From assembly GCA_022225965.2 (NCBI GenBank), contig JAKJXP020000165.1, positions 1 through 61,778 on the forward strand: a stretch of 61,778 nucleotides of DNA. Direction: 5' to 3'. A program made the translations under genes and the position numbers. A model generated the notes under the pieces. That model saw only the letters and a program-made list of their open reading frames with translations. It did not search any database and was not told the origin of the DNA. Below are positions 18,405 through 29,680 of the stretch, one piece after another. The DNA is from Diatrype stigma (lineage: Eukaryota > Ascomycota > Sordariomycetes > Xylariales > Diatrypaceae). Positions within the stretch are counted from its first letter, which is position 1. Every line of letters starts with the position of its first letter.

Positions 18405-20526
18405 TTAAGGTCGAGGCTTCAATATGAACTTGGTACTGGGCATCGGGTAAATGAATGTACGCCAGCAGAAATAACGTGTAGCCTTGGGGTCCGCGAACTC
18501 CATATCCCATTTCTGAATAAACGTACCAAGTATAATCTTGATCATAGCAGCCGCGTACCATCTCCCAGTGCTAACCTTGTCATTAGAGAGGTTTCCAAGT
18601 TCCCTAATCTCAGCCCCGTGGGTTGGAGCAGGCGATAGACTTACCAAGCAGACTTGCCAGTCCCCCAGAGTTGCCAATCCAAGTCAATGAACTCAGACGG
18701 TGTATCAAAGGTCTCGAATAATCCCGGGTTCTCTGAAAGACTCCGGTTGAGGATGTCTCTTGAGACGAATCGAAATCCGTGGAACTCGTTAACTCGGGAG
18801 TAATTTTCTGGATCGAGATTCATCCCACGTACGGCCGAGCAGATCCACTGCCCGACTTTTACTTTGGTGCCATCCGCCAGCTCGAACGGTCGCGTGGCCT
18901 TCCGACGAGTACTCACTGTTACGACTGCTTAGTGCTCTTCGGACGCCTGCTTTAATATGCTTAGGTGATGGGTACCTACCAGACTCGACTGGGGTCAAAC
19001 GAGCTGACTCTTTTATAAAGCTATCCATAAGCGGGAACAGGCTACCACCGGATGTTTCGAAGGCTTCCCATGTGGTACTCTCGATTTCCCTTCGTAAAGG
19101 CTCTACATATTCAGGATGTAGACAAAGATCAAAAAGCGCGAAGCAGGTAGACTAAAAACGACGTCATATTAGAAATGTGGGAAAATGATCAAAAGTCAAA
19201 GAGCATTCTTACAGTCGACGTGATATGGACTGATCCGAACCATACGGCCATTAGTTCATGAATTACGCGCTTTACTGTCCAGGGTCGTGTCTTCGGGGAT
19301 GTTTCCATTATCCATTGGATGCAGTCTTTCTATAATGCATGTTAATTTGGAGAGTCCTCGAAAGTTCAGGTATAAAACTTACCTGCTCGGGAATATCGTG
19401 TCCTCGTCGTCTCAGCTCTCTTTCTTCGAATCTCTTACTCACCACCGGCTCCAGAGAGTCATATATAACTTTCCCGGAGTTAAGCCTTTTGGCAAAGAAG
19501 TCCCCAATGCTCCTAAAGTGTCCAAGTAAGATTTCGGATACACTTAAGCATTTATCGTTCATCTACTTACCCGGAAATAAACTCAGGAAGTAGTCGTACG
19601 ACTTCCGCAATAAGCAAGGTCTGTTCAATGAACGACATACCGGCTTTCATGAACTTCTCATTTTTAGCTGAGGGAAATTTCTTGTTAGCTTATCGAAGCA
19701 ATGGTTAGACTTTTGAGCATACATAATTCCTGGCCGAAAAAGGCATGGGCGTTAGATTGAGCCACTGCTCCGATGATCATAGGATACACCGTGGATAGTT
19801 TCCTGCCTCTAGGTGCGTCAGACTTAGGCAGCCAGACTTTGATAGCTATATTTTACTCACCTTTGACGATTTGGTGCGACTCGTAGCGTTGGTCGAACAT
19901 GTTTGAAATAGAGGCTCTGATGTCAGGCAATATATGCGGGAGATGGGCTGTGAGGAGGTAACGTATGGTTCTCAACAATGGGGCGCCATCAAAGCCCTTC
20001 CTATCATGCCAGTTGAATCCAACCATAGTATGCTTAGGCTGAAGAACCTCTCTTGCCGCGGCCTGAAGGGATAGCACGCTATCTGGCGCATCATCGATTT
20101 CCTTGATCTGTTCCCATTTTGACACGAGAATATAGCGATTGTCGGGTGCATCAACAGAAAATGGAGCGCCATTAGCCTAGGAGCAAATGCTTAGTGATGT
20201 AATGGCATCGTTGGTGGAGATAGTACCTTGTCGTAGGCCTCTTGAATGATGAGAGGGCCTCTAAGGAGAAACGACCAGGCCTTTAGTCGCATCCTTATTG
20301 TGGATATTGGGTTTGAGAGCAGCGACTCGAAGGATTCGGAAGCGCCGAGGTCTTTCGACCTCATCCGCTTGCCGAATACAGCGGTAGTCGTCCACCAAAA
20401 TAGGACAATGACAACCACGCTTCCAATGAGGTAGCCCCCTACAGGAACGGTGTTGGCAAGCTGCACCATCATAATGTATGATGGCTCACTTGTTCGTCTC
20501 GGAATCTGATTGTTAATGAACGCCAA
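18405..20526 (-). CDS. Cytochrome P450 monooxygenase (8 exons); possible nonsense mutation
   Basis: Heme-thiolate monooxygenase, expected in the ER membrane. Start ATG 20524-20526; the hydrophobic anchor is at about residues 33-45 (YLIGSVVVIVLFWW). Motifs: I-helix FGSVHITST, ExxR as KESAR, and heme loop LWGTGKSAC-TGRWYA. The heme cysteine codon is split TG|C by the last intron. Seven GT-AG introns: 20226-20177, 19722-19668, 19570-19513, 19382-19330, 19212-19152, 18979-18916, 18644-18571. The product is about 565 residues, slightly long for the family. Odd point: an in-frame TAA at 19855-19853. It is either removed by an implausibly small 15-nt intron (GTGAGTAAAATATAG, which keeps frame) or is a real stop, possibly a RIP-type CAA to TAA. 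All other motifs are intact. The substrate is unknown; the style is that of fungal secondary-metabolite P450s. Confidence 0.88.
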
Positions 20527-20530
20527 GGGG

Positions 20531-21849
20531 ACAAGATGGTTCAGGAAATGAAACCTTGAAACTAAGACTATACGTCCGATGTTGCTAAGGACATTCTCAA
20601 CCGTAGCTCTGACTGTATTATGTTGATATTATATATATATACTAAGGCAACTAAGTATATGTCTATGACACGACTGAAACTGATTCTCTAGCCAACTGTG
20701 CCTTATGCAACGATTCTTTCGGTTGGCTATTTTGTTAAACAAAGGTTGCAACTTGCAATGATACTCTGCCTATCGAATGCACTTCATCATGATGGAATTT
20801 CTGTAACTTTACATGCCAATCGGATAAGGGCCGGCTACTGGGATAGCTCGCCGTGTCTTAGATCCTGGAACTACTAATCCGGGGTAACTCGGACAAGCTG
20901 TCGAGAGGGCGGGGTACTAAAGGCCACCATGTAACATGGACAACGGATATTGGAAGTCCGCAGTCTGGTAGGATTCACTGAATGAAACATTAATATGAGG
21001 CTACAAGGGTGTCTTGGAAGGCCTAGATATACCGCTATTTTGTATGCAAGTCGGCCAACATCTGGATAAACTTTCGCTTGTACCGATACCTCGTAAGTTC
21101 ATCACCTACATATGCAGTTGGTCGCGATACCGATATGCACATACCCTTGTCACTGCACGCAGCCAAGTAGCTGATTCATGCATGTAGCCGTTACATAGAT
21201 ACTGTATCCCAATCACACACTTGATATCTAGTCAGTAGGGAGGTACTTTCAACTCTTCCAGCATGTACCGAACTCACTAAGAAAGCCACTACGGCCAAGA
21301 ACGAAGGAAGCGGTATATTCTTCACCGCCCAGAACAAATTGTCTTCCCAGCCTCATCACGAAGTGGTGGTACGTAAATTCCACAAATCATGCAGATGCCA
21401 TACACATGCTACCTATTATCACCAGTACTCGACAGACTTGGTTTGATATTAACTTGATCCATGTACGGACGGTCGCTATTGGATTTTCAAGGCCCTGAAC
21501 TTTCCGAGCAGAATCACAGCTAACTAAAGAGGAAGTACCCCTTTTTTTAGTCCTATACGAAAACTCTTTGGTCTTTGCTATTCATACAGGACCATAAGCA
21601 CCGGCAGCTGTAGATGCTCCGAAACCTAAGGCTAAAGTTGTATCACATCCAAAATATTAAGCAAAAGGGGTGAGGTCCTCTTGGAGAGGGGAAATTGGGA
21701 AGTTGGGTGCCCCCTGGGGCTCGAAGTGGGCATTTATCGGCCCAAACTCAATCCTAGCTATATGAGGGGCTTGCAGAGGGGCAGGGGGTAGAGGGGCAGA
21801 AAAAGGCAAGACATGGAGGGGCACATACAACTGTGGGCCCTAACTAATG
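20531..21849. other. Intergenic, no gene seen
   Basis: About 1.3 kb of ordinary base composition between the P450 start and the assembly gap. Only short incoherent frames are present, and no repeat shared with the rest of the window was noticed. It presumably contains the P450 promoter. Confidence 0.4.
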
Positions 21850-21858
21850 NNNNNNNNN

Positions 21859-21932
<74 letters not shown>
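21850..21932. other. Assembly gap (9 N) joined to a 74-base poly-C run
   Basis: Nine Ns (21850-21858) are followed directly by an uninterrupted C homopolymer to 21932. A pure C run of this length beside Ns is most likely a gap-edge sequencing artefact, though a real poly-C tract that stopped sequencing cannot be excluded. The glycine-only frames over it are meaningless. The order of flanking genes across the gap should be treated with care. Confidence 0.9.
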
Positions 21933-21934
<2 letters not shown>

Positions 21935-22035
21935 AAAGGTACGCCCGAAACATCGAATTCCGACCCATTTTCTATGCGACAACTAATAACATACAACTTA
22001 AGTAATACCAACATCAAAGGAAAGACCTCTAACAT

Positions 22036-22659
22036 CTAGGCGGTCATATAACCGACAGCCTCCTCAACAGATGATACCCAAGCCAGGCTAGGAATGACTG
22101 TGTCGATAAGGTCCCGATGCACCTGCTCGTTCGGGTCCCAACATGCATCTCCAACGACAGAGATAACAAAATTGATGTCGGTGCCGTGCGACATAGTCCC
22201 CATGATTGCACCACTCGTCGCGATGCCGCCAAGAATGAGATGGGCCACGCCTAGCTTGTCCCGCAGGTATGATACAATACCCTGGCTTTCCAGGGCTGAG
22301 CGAATGCCTGGAGCTCTCTTGAAAACAGTCTCATGATCGGTGCTGTTATTGGCTGGGGCAAAATCGGCATATTCGGCCCCTAACTTAGGATCGTTGGCAA
22401 AGATGGGCTTGTACTGAGTGGCCCATGTTGCAGTGACCTTGTTAGTGACGGCAGGATCCGAGTTCGTGTCCATGATACAATGAAGGATGGCAACGTTGTT
22501 CTGACGTGCCGCTGCCAAGAGAGTTTCGGCCGAAGTAATCAGCGCCTCTTTGAGTGGGCTTGGAATCATATTGACCAAGATATTCTGGTAGTCGAGGAAC
22601 AAGAGCGCAGTCTTAGACGGTGGGTACCCTGACGGCTTGTAGAGGGTGCTGTCGCTCAT
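22036..22659 (-). CDS. Isochorismatase-like hydrolase family protein, catalytic Cys absent
   Basis: About 207 residues from ATG 22657-22659 (MSDSTLYKPSGYPPSKTALL); an in-frame ATG at 22725 would add 22 residues of poor conservation. Fold motifs are in order: LLFLDYQN (catalytic Asp), HETVFKRAPG (Lys), then LGGIATSGAIMGTMSHGTD, where the family's nucleophilic cysteine would normally lie, then GDACWDPNEQVHRDL. The cysteine position reads Ser/Gly, as in some fungal members with a TSG motif, so classic isochorismate or amide hydrolysis is doubtful. Single exon, cytosolic (no signal peptide). It sits between the P450 and a GMC oxidoreductase on the same strand, so a role in small-molecule metabolism is plausible. 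The exact reaction is unknown. Confidence 0.88.
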   Translation of the reverse strand: MSDSTLYKPSGYPPSKTALLFLDYQNILVNMIPSPLKEALITSAETLLAAARQNNVAILHCIMDTNSDPAVTNKVTATWATQYKPIFANDPKLGAEYADFAPANNSTDHETVFKRAPGIRSALESQGIVSYLRDKLGVAHLILGGIATSGAIMGTMSHGTDINFVISVVGDACWDPNEQVHRDLIDTVIPSLAWVSSVEEAVGYMTA

Positions 22660-22725
22660 GGCAGTATTCTTCAAGCTGATTCTGACTACTGAAAAAGGGG
22701 TAAGCAAGACGTATGCCAGAATCAT

Positions 22726-23500
22726 CTCGGAAGGCTATGGGTATAAGGCGGATTGCAAGGGAACGAACGTACTAGTGGGTAAGCTGTGTGGTATTTACAA
22801 GTGTGTGCTTCGTAGAAGAAAACCAACAATGGGGAAGATCGAGGGCGGCAGCAGTCGATACTGTTATAGTGCCGAATACACGTTAATCCACAGTATCACT
22901 TGTGTTTGTTTCGTGGTTGTGAGGACATGAGTTAGCTATGCAGGCAATTGCGAGCAAAACGTTGCTATTGAGGAGAGCAGTGGGCTCGAGGGACATGCCA
23001 AGTAATGTATCTGGCCCTCTCTGTGTGACATACAATAACAGGATGCATGTAAGACTGTGGCTTGCAAATTGAACATGTTGGTCGGCCTGAGCGACAGGGG
23101 CCAGCCCGGCCAGACCACCTCATGTGAGGCTGAAGTCTAGTTAGGTATCTGGTAACCTGGTGTAGGTAGCAGGCAGACTCTGCCAAGTGTTGTCGGGTTC
23201 TTCTGTGTCTTGGTAATTGATCCTGCCCGAATCCTACGTTATAGATCAGATTCTACACCCATTTACCTATCCTTGCCTGAGTTATTGTAGCCCGCCAATC
23301 GCTTTCCAAAATGCTACCCAAATGATATTAATGGATGTACCCTGACTCCTGACTTGAATCCCCCCCCCCCTCTATCGCACGTGTAACCTTCACTTGTTCT
23401 GTGGGAGGGTAGGGGGGTCAAAACCCAAGTGGAATGGCAGGAAATTGCAGTGCACCAGACATCCATTATATCATTGGTTCGTTTGATAGCATATATACTT
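22726..23500. other. Intergenic, no gene seen
   Basis: Upstream of the isochorismatase-like gene. Contains a CCCCCCCCCC tract at 23359-23370 and no coherent frame. Confidence 0.35.
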
Positions 23501-23679
23501 TGTCGCATTCAGAAGATTACAGATAAGGATGGATTCGGATATAGAATTAGTCATAGAAGGAAAGAAGCGATCTCTAGTCTAAGAAGCGGAAGAGCTTTAT
23601 ATAATATGCCAAGCCACTACATGCCGATCACTTGGTTATGTAATCCAAGCTCTCCTATTGTAGCTCCTATGTCGCGACA
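23501..23679 (+). mobile_element. TG...CA element B, copy 3 (179 bp)
   Basis: TGTCGCATTCAGAAGATTAC to CTATGTCGCGACA, same family and orientation as 12742-12914. The flanks TACTT (left) and TACGT (right) match at 4 of 5 positions, consistent with an aged target duplication. Confidence 0.8.
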
Positions 23680-24112
23680 TACGTATAATGTCATCTGCTT
23701 ATACGATTGTTTAGGATTAGCTAGACAAAGATACAAATTCCTACTGGGTACTGAAGTTTCTAGGAGAGTTCAGACCGTATAATAACGTAATTATATAATT
23801 ACGAGCTTACGTGGCTATAAGGGTGTTGCCCCTAGGGCAAATCACACTAAGCCTAAAATAGAACAGCTGCTGGAGAATAGGGGGGCCCGTTCCCCTTATT
23901 TAGAAAATTCTATAACAGAATCACGAAAAACCATGCATACAGACCTGTCCATATACAGCATTCCCAGTGAAATCCTTATACTCTTTTTCCTACCTTATAC
24001 AGCGAGAATTCTTTCAGCCCAGTTCTTATACATTGAAAGTCATTCATTGGTGATACAATACATGCATGCTTAACATTATCAAAAGAAGATCCTACCTCTT
24101 GCTCTTAGACCT

Positions 24113-25885
24113 TCATATCTTATCCCATGTATCTTTAATAAACTTGGCGCATCGTTCTGCTACCATATAAACGGCGGCCATCGGATGCGCACAAGTGACT
24201 TTCGGCAAAACACTGGCATCTGCAACTCTCAGATTTTTAACTCCATGCACTCGTAGCTTGTCATCCACTACACCGCCGTCGTCTTGCTTTCCCATCCGAC
24301 AAGAGCTAGTAAGATGGTAAGCAGAACTGATATTAGTCCTTACATAGTCATCCAGATCGTCGTCTGAGATATCTTTCCAACTCATGGCACCACTTTTAGG
24401 CCCTGGCCCGCCTAGTATACGGGTTGCATGTGGATATCCCGAGTGCTTCGTGAAGTGTTCGGCGAGTTTGAGTGAGAATTGTAGAGCATACCGTGCTACT
24501 TCCCTATCTCTAGCATCTGATAGCATTCCTAGAGATATGGTAGGGTGTGCTGTCGGATCAGTTGATTTGATTTCAACAGTTCCCGTGGAGCACGGCTGGC
24601 TGAGGACAATCTGGAAAGTTATAGACGAGTGGCCCGGATAGGTTTCAGGTTCCGTATTTACTGGAACAATCATAATTTCGACGTCGGGTATGTTGTCCCC
24701 CTTGGAATTGTCCAAAGCGGCCTTTGTATCCGAAATGCTCATTGAACCAGGGTTAAGATGCGCAGTGTTCAGAAATATTGCTCGGTCAAGAGACGACTTG
24801 AGCCATCCCTCTCTATTGATAGCAAAGTTTAGGAAATGTTTGAGTGCCTGGAAAGGGCTTTTCATCAATCCATGTAACGTATCGTGAAGAGCTACGTCAA
24901 TAAATAGGGGGAATGAAGCATGATCGCTGAGAGAGCTACCGACGCCAGCAAGGTCTCGCCGCACTGGAATACCATGCCGTCGAAGTATGGGTTCCGGGCC
25001 TATTCCACTTAGTTGGAGGATTTGCGGTGTACATATTGTTCCCATGGACAAGATGATTTCACGCTTGGTTTTGATATGACTCTCGCGATCTGACTCTGAT
25101 TGAGTGCATTTCACAAATACACCAGTCGCAATGTCGCCGTCAGCCGAGAAACTCAGCCTCGTGGCCACTGCACCGGTGCAGATATGCAAATAACCCTTTC
25201 GTTTCACCGCAAGATCGTACGGTAGGTATGCACGCTCCGCTGAGTGTCTGTACCCATTGGTATCAATGGTCAGATCCAGGTTGTAATACCCCATAGCAGG
25301 TCCATCCAGGTCGTTGAGGCTAACATCGACACAAAGCCCTAATGACTGCGCTGACTTCTTCAGATATTGGTATAGTGCTGTAACCGGTTCATGTTGACGG
25401 ATCTGGACTGCACCGCGAGAGACAGCCGCCGGTTGAGTCTCGAGTTCTTTACTCCGCATGCGCTCAACCTTGCAAAAGTAAGGCTCTACAACAGCCCAGT
25501 CCCAGTCTGGATGACCCATTTGCGCCCATCGGTGATAATACGCAGGGACACCACGAGTGTAGATCATCGCATTATTCCTCGAGTTGCCTCCTAGTGTTTC
25601 AGCTGCTACTATATAGCTTTGTCGACTTTCTGTTGCTGAACCCGGATCCACGGATTTACGTACCACATAGCTCCCGTTGACGACAGACATCAAGGGTATG
25701 CGAGTAAACCAACGATCATCGACATTGCCTTTCTCGATAAGTAGAACGCTGACAGAGGGGTCTTCACTTAAGCGCGAGGCAACAGCACATCCAGCAGTAC
25801 CACCACCTAGGACGATGTAGTCATACTCGTGCGCAGCTATCTGCTCCACAGTTTTTAGGGGGTATCGACTGCTAAAGGGCCACAT
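24113..25885 (-). CDS. GMC-family FAD oxidoreductase (choline/alcohol dehydrogenase type)
   Basis: Complete single-exon gene of 590 residues; start ATG 25885. Residues 23-40 carry the FAD-binding YIVLGGGTAGCAVASRL; the following LLIEKG completes the Rossmann beta-alpha-beta. The GMC signature region TLGGNSRNNAMIYTRG is at about 95-110 and the second signature LSGIGPEPILRRHGIPV is present. Near the C-terminus the two catalytic-site elements SAYHLTSSCRMG and TCAHPMAAVYMVAE provide the His/His pair. Length is normal. No signal peptide, so probably intracellular rather than a secreted glucose/aryl-alcohol oxidase. It would oxidise an alcohol or similar group with FAD; the substrate is unknown. 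Position beside a P450 and a hydrolase on one strand fits a metabolic cluster. Confidence 0.95.
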   Translation of the reverse strand: MWPFSSRYPLKTVEQIAAHEYDYIVLGGGTAGCAVASRLSEDPSVSVLLIEKGNVDDRWFTRIPLMSVVNGSYVVRKSVDPGSATESRQSYIVAAETLGGNSRNNAMIYTRGVPAYYHRWAQMGHPDWDWAVVEPYFCKVERMRSKELETQPAAVSRGAVQIRQHEPVTALYQYLKKSAQSLGLCVDVSLNDLDGPAMGYYNLDLTIDTNGYRHSAERAYLPYDLAVKRKGYLHICTGAVATRLSFSADGDIATGVFVKCTQSESDRESHIKTKREIILSMGTICTPQILQLSGIGPEPILRRHGIPVRRDLAGVGSSLSDHASFPLFIDVALHDTLHGLMKSPFQALKHFLNFAINREGWLKSSLDRAIFLNTAHLNPGSMSISDTKAALDNSKGDNIPDVEIMIVPVNTEPETYPGHSSITFQIVLSQPCSTGTVEIKSTDPTAHPTISLGMLSDARDREVARYALQFSLKLAEHFTKHSGYPHATRILGGPGPKSGAMSWKDISDDDLDDYVRTNISSAYHLTSSCRMGKQDDGGVVDDKLRVHGVKNLRVADASVLPKVTCAHPMAAVYMVAERCAKFIKDTWDKI

Positions 25886-26162
25886 ATAGACTCAATGATT
25901 ATGGGTGAAAATAGGAACGTATATATGCCGTAGGTCCTCGAAAATGTTATATAACGTGATCCGCGAATAAAGAGACTAAGGGACGGAGAGAGTTACACAA
26001 ATAAGAACTGATCTTATAGGAACTGTATAAGGATAGCAATTATAGTTGTGTTAGGGATGATTTGTGGCAGGTCCATAGTACGTCAAAACCTAGGGTCATG
26101 GCACTGCCTCATAATCTTAGTCAAAAGAGTTGGGGGGCGGGAGGGGGCCCGGGGGGCGCTCT
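25886..26162. promoter_or_regulatory. Upstream region of the GMC gene; no defined motif
   Basis: The 5' flank of the oxidoreductase with normal base composition, ending in a G-rich run at 26135-26160 just before a partial element B. A promoter must lie here by position only; no specific box is assigned. Confidence 0.3.
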
Positions 26163-26260
26163 GTACTGTGCGCCAAGCCTCTAAATGGCGATCGGCGATC
26201 GGCGATCGTAATATTATGTAATCCAAGCTCTTTCCTATTTATGTAGCCCTTATTGCGACA
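26163..26260 (+). mobile_element. Element B, copy 4, 3' half only
   Basis: The stretch with GCCAAGCCTCTAAATGGCGA, ATGTAATCCAAGCTC and TTATTGCGACA matches the right half of element B. GGCGATC is triplicated at about 26188-26208. It lies about 100 bp from the edge of the large AT-rich block. Confidence 0.7.
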
Positions 26261-26749
26261 AAAAAATAGTAGCTAGAACCGTATAGGACTCTGGGTAGGC
26301 CTTTTACCCCGTTACATTAAAATACAGCAAATTCAAATACCGAGGTTTTTACTAGATAAATATTACAGGTACAAAGCAGAAAGTAATTATAAAAAAGAAA
26401 TTAATAATATAGATTTAAAGAAACGTAAGGCCCTTTCGATTCGGAAAAGCACAAAAGCCTAAGTATTAAATACCAGTTTCAATTATACGTTTATATATAT
26501 ACAAACTTTATTATATATTTGCATTATATATGCATTTATTCTTAATTCTTTATATAATTCTTTTTATTTTCGTATTTATTATTAAGCATTATAATAATTT
26601 CAATTACGAAATTTACTTAATTGCATATGCTAAATAGCTTTATTTAATATATAAGCCCATTATAATCCTTATAGCGTCTTATTAAAACATAATTATATCT
26701 TTTTAATATCATTATTCGTAACGTTATTTTATGTTTTATTTAATTGCCC

Positions 26750-28290
26750 GATATATTCTTTATTTTCTGAGCTTTTAATATACCAAGCCAATATTTGGCT
26801 TGCCTTTTTTATTATCGTCGGAATTCTTTTTAAATTTCTTAATATTAATTTATAATTACTTAGGCGAAATTAAATTTAAAACGTCGCTTTTATAGCTTTT
26901 ACGAATGCATTCGTCGCTTTTGCCATAAAATACGCAATTAATATATGCATTATTATAAAAAAACTTATTCGATTAATAAAACTTAAATAACAACATATTA
27001 CCGGATTATTCGTTAATTTTATAACGGTTATATAACTTTTTATTTATTGCTTTAACTTTTGGATTATATTAAATAATATATCCATCGAATTTGTTATTAT
27101 TATGTATCCATTATAAGGCCTTGGCGTAATTATTAAAGCCTTTTATATAATTATTTATAATTTATACCGCATTTTTAAATTAACGGTTTATAATCGCAAT
27201 AAATCCGGATTAATTTGCTTTACGGCAATTGGTTTTAATAAATTTTATTAAATCGTTAATATCGGCAATAAATTTTTCGTAATTACATGTAATATTCGGA
27301 ACTTAATAACGATTTATAATTTCGTAAATCGCAATAATTTATATATCGTTATTATTTTATGCATATTTAATTAATTTTTATTTATTATTAACTGTTATTA
27401 TATATATTTACGTTTATAATTTGCTAACGAAGTTTTACCGAAATACTGAAATACTTTTGGATTTCAATTCCGAACGACGAACTATTAATAAATATTATTT
27501 TAATATTAATTCATGGTTATTATATTAGTCCAAATATAATTAAATGTTATGCATTAACTTATTAATTCGATTATTTTATTTAATACCGCTAGCATTATTA
27601 CGTTAACGCATTATTTTAGCCTAGATTTTATGTTTTATTATAGCTTTATTAATATCGATATTAAAATGCTAAAGCCATTTATAAATATATATTTATTGCT
27701 TTAATTATTCGATAATTCCGTAACCGCTTTTTTAATATTTTATTGGCCTTATACGCTTTTATTTATAACGCCTATAATAATAGAATTAATTAATATTAAA
27801 TAAGGCATATAAAAATAATTATGCAACTTACGACTTTCGTTACGACGTATACTGGTAAACGCATAATATTGCTTCGGTATTTGTTTTACGACAAAAGCCA
27901 ATAAACCTATATAAATCGTTATTATATTAATTATTATTAACATAATGAAACATATTAAAGTGGTTATAAAAAACGTACCTCCGAAAAACGATAACGTAAT
28001 ATGGCCAATTAAATTAATCATATCGCGGTTGCTAAGGACGCGTTATAGCGCTAAATATTTAAGCATTAATTAATAATTACTTATAATAATGAAAATAATA
28101 AAAAGTAATTAATTTATTTTATAAATCGTTACTGGCCATATTAATTTCGCCTTAGTTTTACGTAAATAATCGTAATTCATTGCTTTAAACGGACGATTAA
28201 CGTTAATTCCGAGCCGGCGTTTGCTTATGTAATAACATTATTACTGCATTTAAGGGCTTTTAAAATATTAATAAAAATGGCGTTAACAAA
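26750..28290 (-). repeat. Dispersed repeat R, copy 1, with a membrane-protein-like frame
   Basis: Aligns in the same orientation with 49940-51540, most clearly over the last ~550 bp (AATAATTATGCAACTTA, ATATAAATCGTTATTATATT and GACGTTTGCTT-type anchors). The minus frame at 28021-27749 reads about 90 residues with three hydrophobic stretches and a SIRRNESRKLHNYFY segment, so the repeat may carry a decayed membrane-protein gene. No family is recognised, and RIP inflation of Ile/Asn/Tyr makes composition unreliable. Confidence 0.55.
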
Positions 28291-28989
28291 AAAAATAATA
28301 AATAAACAAAAAGAAAATAATTATAACCCCCCGCAAATAATGTTCGAAATTGTAATTAATTAAACGAACGCCTAACTTAAAGGTTAGAAATTATAAAAAA
28401 AATAAATAAATAAGTATTACAATAAAGGGGAATTTATAAAATGAATTACGCATAAATACTAAAAGGAATTATAATACATACCTAAATACGTACTTATTAA
28501 AAGGAATTATAATATATGCCTAAATACGTACTTTAATGCGATTTAAGCAATAACATATAAATATATATATATATGTATATATAAATAAAAAAAAATAAAA
28601 AAATAAAAACGAAACTTTATATGCATGTATATTTTTTAGCTATTAAAAAAGCAAATACGTATTAATATAAATAAGTTATACGTATTATTAATTATCTTAA
28701 ATGCGAAAAAGAAATTTCAATATCGAACCTTTTTGTTATAACGTTTATTTTTAAGGCATAACTTAAAATATACGATTAAAATGCATTTAATAGCTTAAAA
28801 TTTACGATAGCATCAATTTCGCATATTAATACCAATAAATAAAAAAATATCCTTAAAAAAACATACGTTACGAATAAGTCAAAAAAACGACGTTTTCGCT
28901 ATATATTAACCTGTTACATTAATACATTAAATGTCATACATAAACGTTTTTTTACGTTTTTTAACGATTTGCTTGCCATTATTTACGCA

Positions 28990-29345
28990 TAATTCCACGC
29001 AAAATACAGCAGCGGCATTATCCGTTAGACCCTTTTACGCTTTTAAACGGCCTATTTATCAGCATTTGCTTATAATTATATTAATAAATAATGCTACCGC
29101 GCTTTTTTACGCTTTAAGCGGCTTATTCGTTAATGCCTGCATACGATTATATTTGGAATACATTAATAAGTAATACCGTTGCGCTTTCTTATATTTTCCA
29201 GCGACCTATTCGTTAACGCCTGCATATAATTATATCCGGAATACAGCAGCGGCATTATCCGTTATATCCTTTTACGTTTTTTAACCGCCTATTTATTAGC
29301 GCCTATATATAATTACATACGAAATATATTAGCAATATTACCGTT
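28990..29345. repeat. ~83-bp tandem repeat, about four copies
   Basis: Units with the theme GGAATACAGCAGCGGCATTA ... TTTTACG ... CGGCCTATT ... TATAATTATA begin near 28996, 29078, 29151 and 29234, with a partial fifth. They are diverged by RIP. The 80-aa frame across them is a by-product. Confidence 0.6.
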
Positions 29346-29409
29346 CTGGGTTTCCTATTTCTTTTATATCTAAATAACCTATTAAGTTGCAATAAAAATA
29401 ACCTAATAA

Positions 29410-29680
29410 TAATAACGACAAAAGCAATTTGAAAATAATAACAAAAGCAACCTAAGAATAATAATAAAAGCAACCTAAAAATAATAATAAAAGCAACTTA
29501 AAAATAATAACAAAAGCAACCTAAGGATAATAACAAAAGCAATTTAGGAATAATAATAAAAGCAACCTAAAAATAATAACAAAAGCAACCTAAGAATAAT
29601 AATAAAAGCAACTTAAAGATAATAACAAAAGCAATCTAGAAATAATAATAAAAGAAACCTAAAAATAATAACAGAATTAT
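29410..29680. repeat. 23-bp minisatellite, about 11 copies
   Basis: Unit ACAAAAGCAACCTAAGAATA plus ATA, repeated head to tail with C/T and A/G variants (AAAAGCAATTTAG, AAAAGCAACTTAA). It lies directly after the 83-bp array. Confidence 0.75.

Noticed and set aside
21758..22035. Poly-glycine proteins
   Set aside because: They read through Ns and the poly-C run.
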